In this document: one piece after another, positions 62,764-64,000 of the stretch | Layout of the letters: each line of letters opens with the position of its first letter | Numbering within the stretch: position 1 is the stretch's first letter | Assembly: GCA_905250885.1 (NCBI GenBank) | Contig: CAJNOQ010000057.1 | Span: 1 to 64,000 of the forward strand | DNA: 64,000 nucleotides | Direction of reading: 5' to 3' | From: Didymodactylos carnosus | Lineage: Eukaryota > Rotifera > Eurotatoria > Philodinida > Philodinidae | The notes under the pieces: model-generated | The model's database searches: none | Seen by the model: only the letters and a program-made list of their open reading frames with translations | What the model was told of the DNA's origin: nothing | Program-made: the position numbers and the translations under genes

Positions 62764-63186
62764 TGTAAGGGGTGTATTTTGCAAGAAATGCACGCTTTAC
62801 ATAAATACGTGCATGTCTCCTGTTCATTGTTATGTTTTGTTTACATTCCAACTCAAGTATATATAGAGATTCTTTCGAGGTGTGAAGAGAGAATAAGATA
62901 TTGAGAATGAAGAAAAGTTCATCTTTCGAATTTCAATTTCACTTTAATTGATTGAGAAATCCTATAAATTACTTTCTCAGAGCCTTCGAATATTTTTAAC
63001 CTTTATCGCCTGAAACTATGTGCATGTATCTGTCATCTAATGATGAATTAAAAATGATTTTATTGACTGTTACATTTAAAAAATGTCAGAACAAATAAGG
63101 TGTTCTGTTATGTTTATTCCTGTCTAAATAAAGTTTTTACTGATTGATTTTGAGGTTATTAATTCTAATTTCTGTTGTGTGTAACA
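62764..63186 (+). mobile_element. Solo-LTR-like fossil behind the receptor
   Basis: A stretch bounded by tgtaagg and tgtgtaaca (TG..CA ends) contains a TATA-like box (gtatatatagag, about 62857-62868) and, 3', an AATAAA signal at 63127-63132 followed by a U5-like T/G-rich tail, the usual order of an LTR. No primer-binding site, second LTR or gag/pol frame was seen, and no clear target duplication, so it would be an old solo LTR. Family unknown. Confidence 0.4.
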
Positions 63187-64000
63187 CGCACAGACATATT
63201 TAACGTGTTTGGTTCAAAACATTTTTTTTCGTTATTGCACTCAACTGCCCTTAATTACAACCCCGTTGAAAGTTCATCCAGTCAGACTGAAGTTTTTACT
63301 ACAATTACTTCAGAAATTTCTCCAGAAGCTAATTTTCTAAAGAGTGTTTGGGTATTTTCGCTATAACTTACTTTTAAAGGACGCAATATTTAAAAAGAAA
63401 ACATTAAATCCCTAGGATACACAATCAGCTATTTATCATAAATTCTTTAGCCTAATCGGATGAACTTTCAGAGGAGTCATAAGCAAGGCCAATTGAAAAG
63501 TAAGATTTCTAGAAAACTTCTAAATCAAGATAATTGAAAACTTCGCTACGGCCTCAATAGATAGGCAAACAACTTTTACATAGCCTTTAAAAATAACAAG
63601 TCATTCCTTCTTATACTTTACGAGTAGTAAAATTCATTTCGAAAACGCAAAATAAGACGAGAGGTACCCTTAAATTGATCTAGCATTCTGTGAATGAGGC
63701 GTGGTTGATAGATATTCAATCCTCGATGCGTCGAACAAGACCACATTGATCGCCGATACAAACAAAGATCATTAAGAACGACGAAACTCATAATTGCAAT
63801 GAGATTGAATTTTTGGGGTATTTCTCACTTTTGTAAAGTGATTAATAGAGCCTATGTATGAGAACTATGCCTGATTTGGTAAAGATTCAGCCCTTCTGAT
63901 CCTCAGAACTGTTTAAGAGATAGATATTTCTGTAAAACAAAAACAAGCGTATATATCTCCTTATTTGTCTCTCGCCCTTACTCTGAAATTACTGCGTATT
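63187..64000. other. Unassigned right edge
   Basis: A plus-strand frame to 63366 after an acceptor-like cacgcacag has a Ser/Thr-rich protein-like phrase (NPVESSSSQTEVFTTITSE) but matches no family I know; it could be a further receptor exon or element remains. The last 600 bases show no coding sequence. Confidence 0.35.

Noticed and set aside
62759-62879. TM6 of the GPCR continuing directly after the 3' acceptor at about 62744
   Set aside because: The acceptor-compatible phase meets an immediate stop, and the other open phase lacks receptor TM6/TM7 motifs.

Overview
The window is animal nuclear DNA. It is AT-rich, with GT-AG introns mostly of 40-120 bases, metazoan gene families (SLC6, RGS22, BTG/Tob, TSC22, CCZ1, HAP40, rhodopsin-like GPCR), and gene-poor stretches studded with inverted-repeat DNA elements. 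The compact introns, codon bias and element content fit a bdelloid rotifer best, but that placement is inference. No tRNA, rRNA, CRISPR or prokaryotic signal was seen.

Layout. 1-2.5 kb: hairpin-rich repeats. 2.5-4.8 kb: an 8-exon SLC6 transporter (+). 6.0-6.6 kb: a broken gag-like retroelement fossil. 8.0-12.3 kb: a 7-exon RGS22 orthologue (+). 13.0-14.9 kb: a 6-exon single-pass membrane protein with a PPSY tail (-). 15.8-17.6 kb: a decayed SLC25A46 copy (-). 18.3-20.5 kb: an unassigned Q/N-rich protein (+). 22.0-25.1 kb: a 5-exon zinc-finger protein (-). 25.4-26.5 kb: intronless HAP40/F8A (-). 32.0-34.6 kb: a BTG/Tob protein (-). 41.6-45.6 kb: a TSC22-domain protein (-). 46.7-50.7 kb: a 12-exon CCZ1 (-). 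50.7-61.8 kb: gene-free and rich in mobile DNA (three hAT-type miniature elements, a nested foldback, a Tc1-like miniature element, a GATC-motif repeat field). 61.8-62.7 kb: a rhodopsin-family receptor readable only to TM5, followed by an LTR-like fossil.

The genes do not form one pathway. RGS22 suggests ciliary or sperm signalling. CCZ1 (Rab7 activation) and HAP40 (huntingtin partner on endosomes) both concern endosomal traffic. Tob and TSC22 are growth and transcript-level regulators.

Most unusual observations: an SLC6 transporter whose Na1/chloride-site residues are largely replaced while the Na2 Asp-Ser pair is kept; hAT-type miniature elements with readable 8-bp target duplications; a 0.93-kb nested foldback; a CCZ1-intron element carrying a FLYWCH-like start; a stop-free in-frame intron in the TSC22 gene; and a multiply interrupted SLC25A46 copy. 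I did not find a clearly new multi-gene system.
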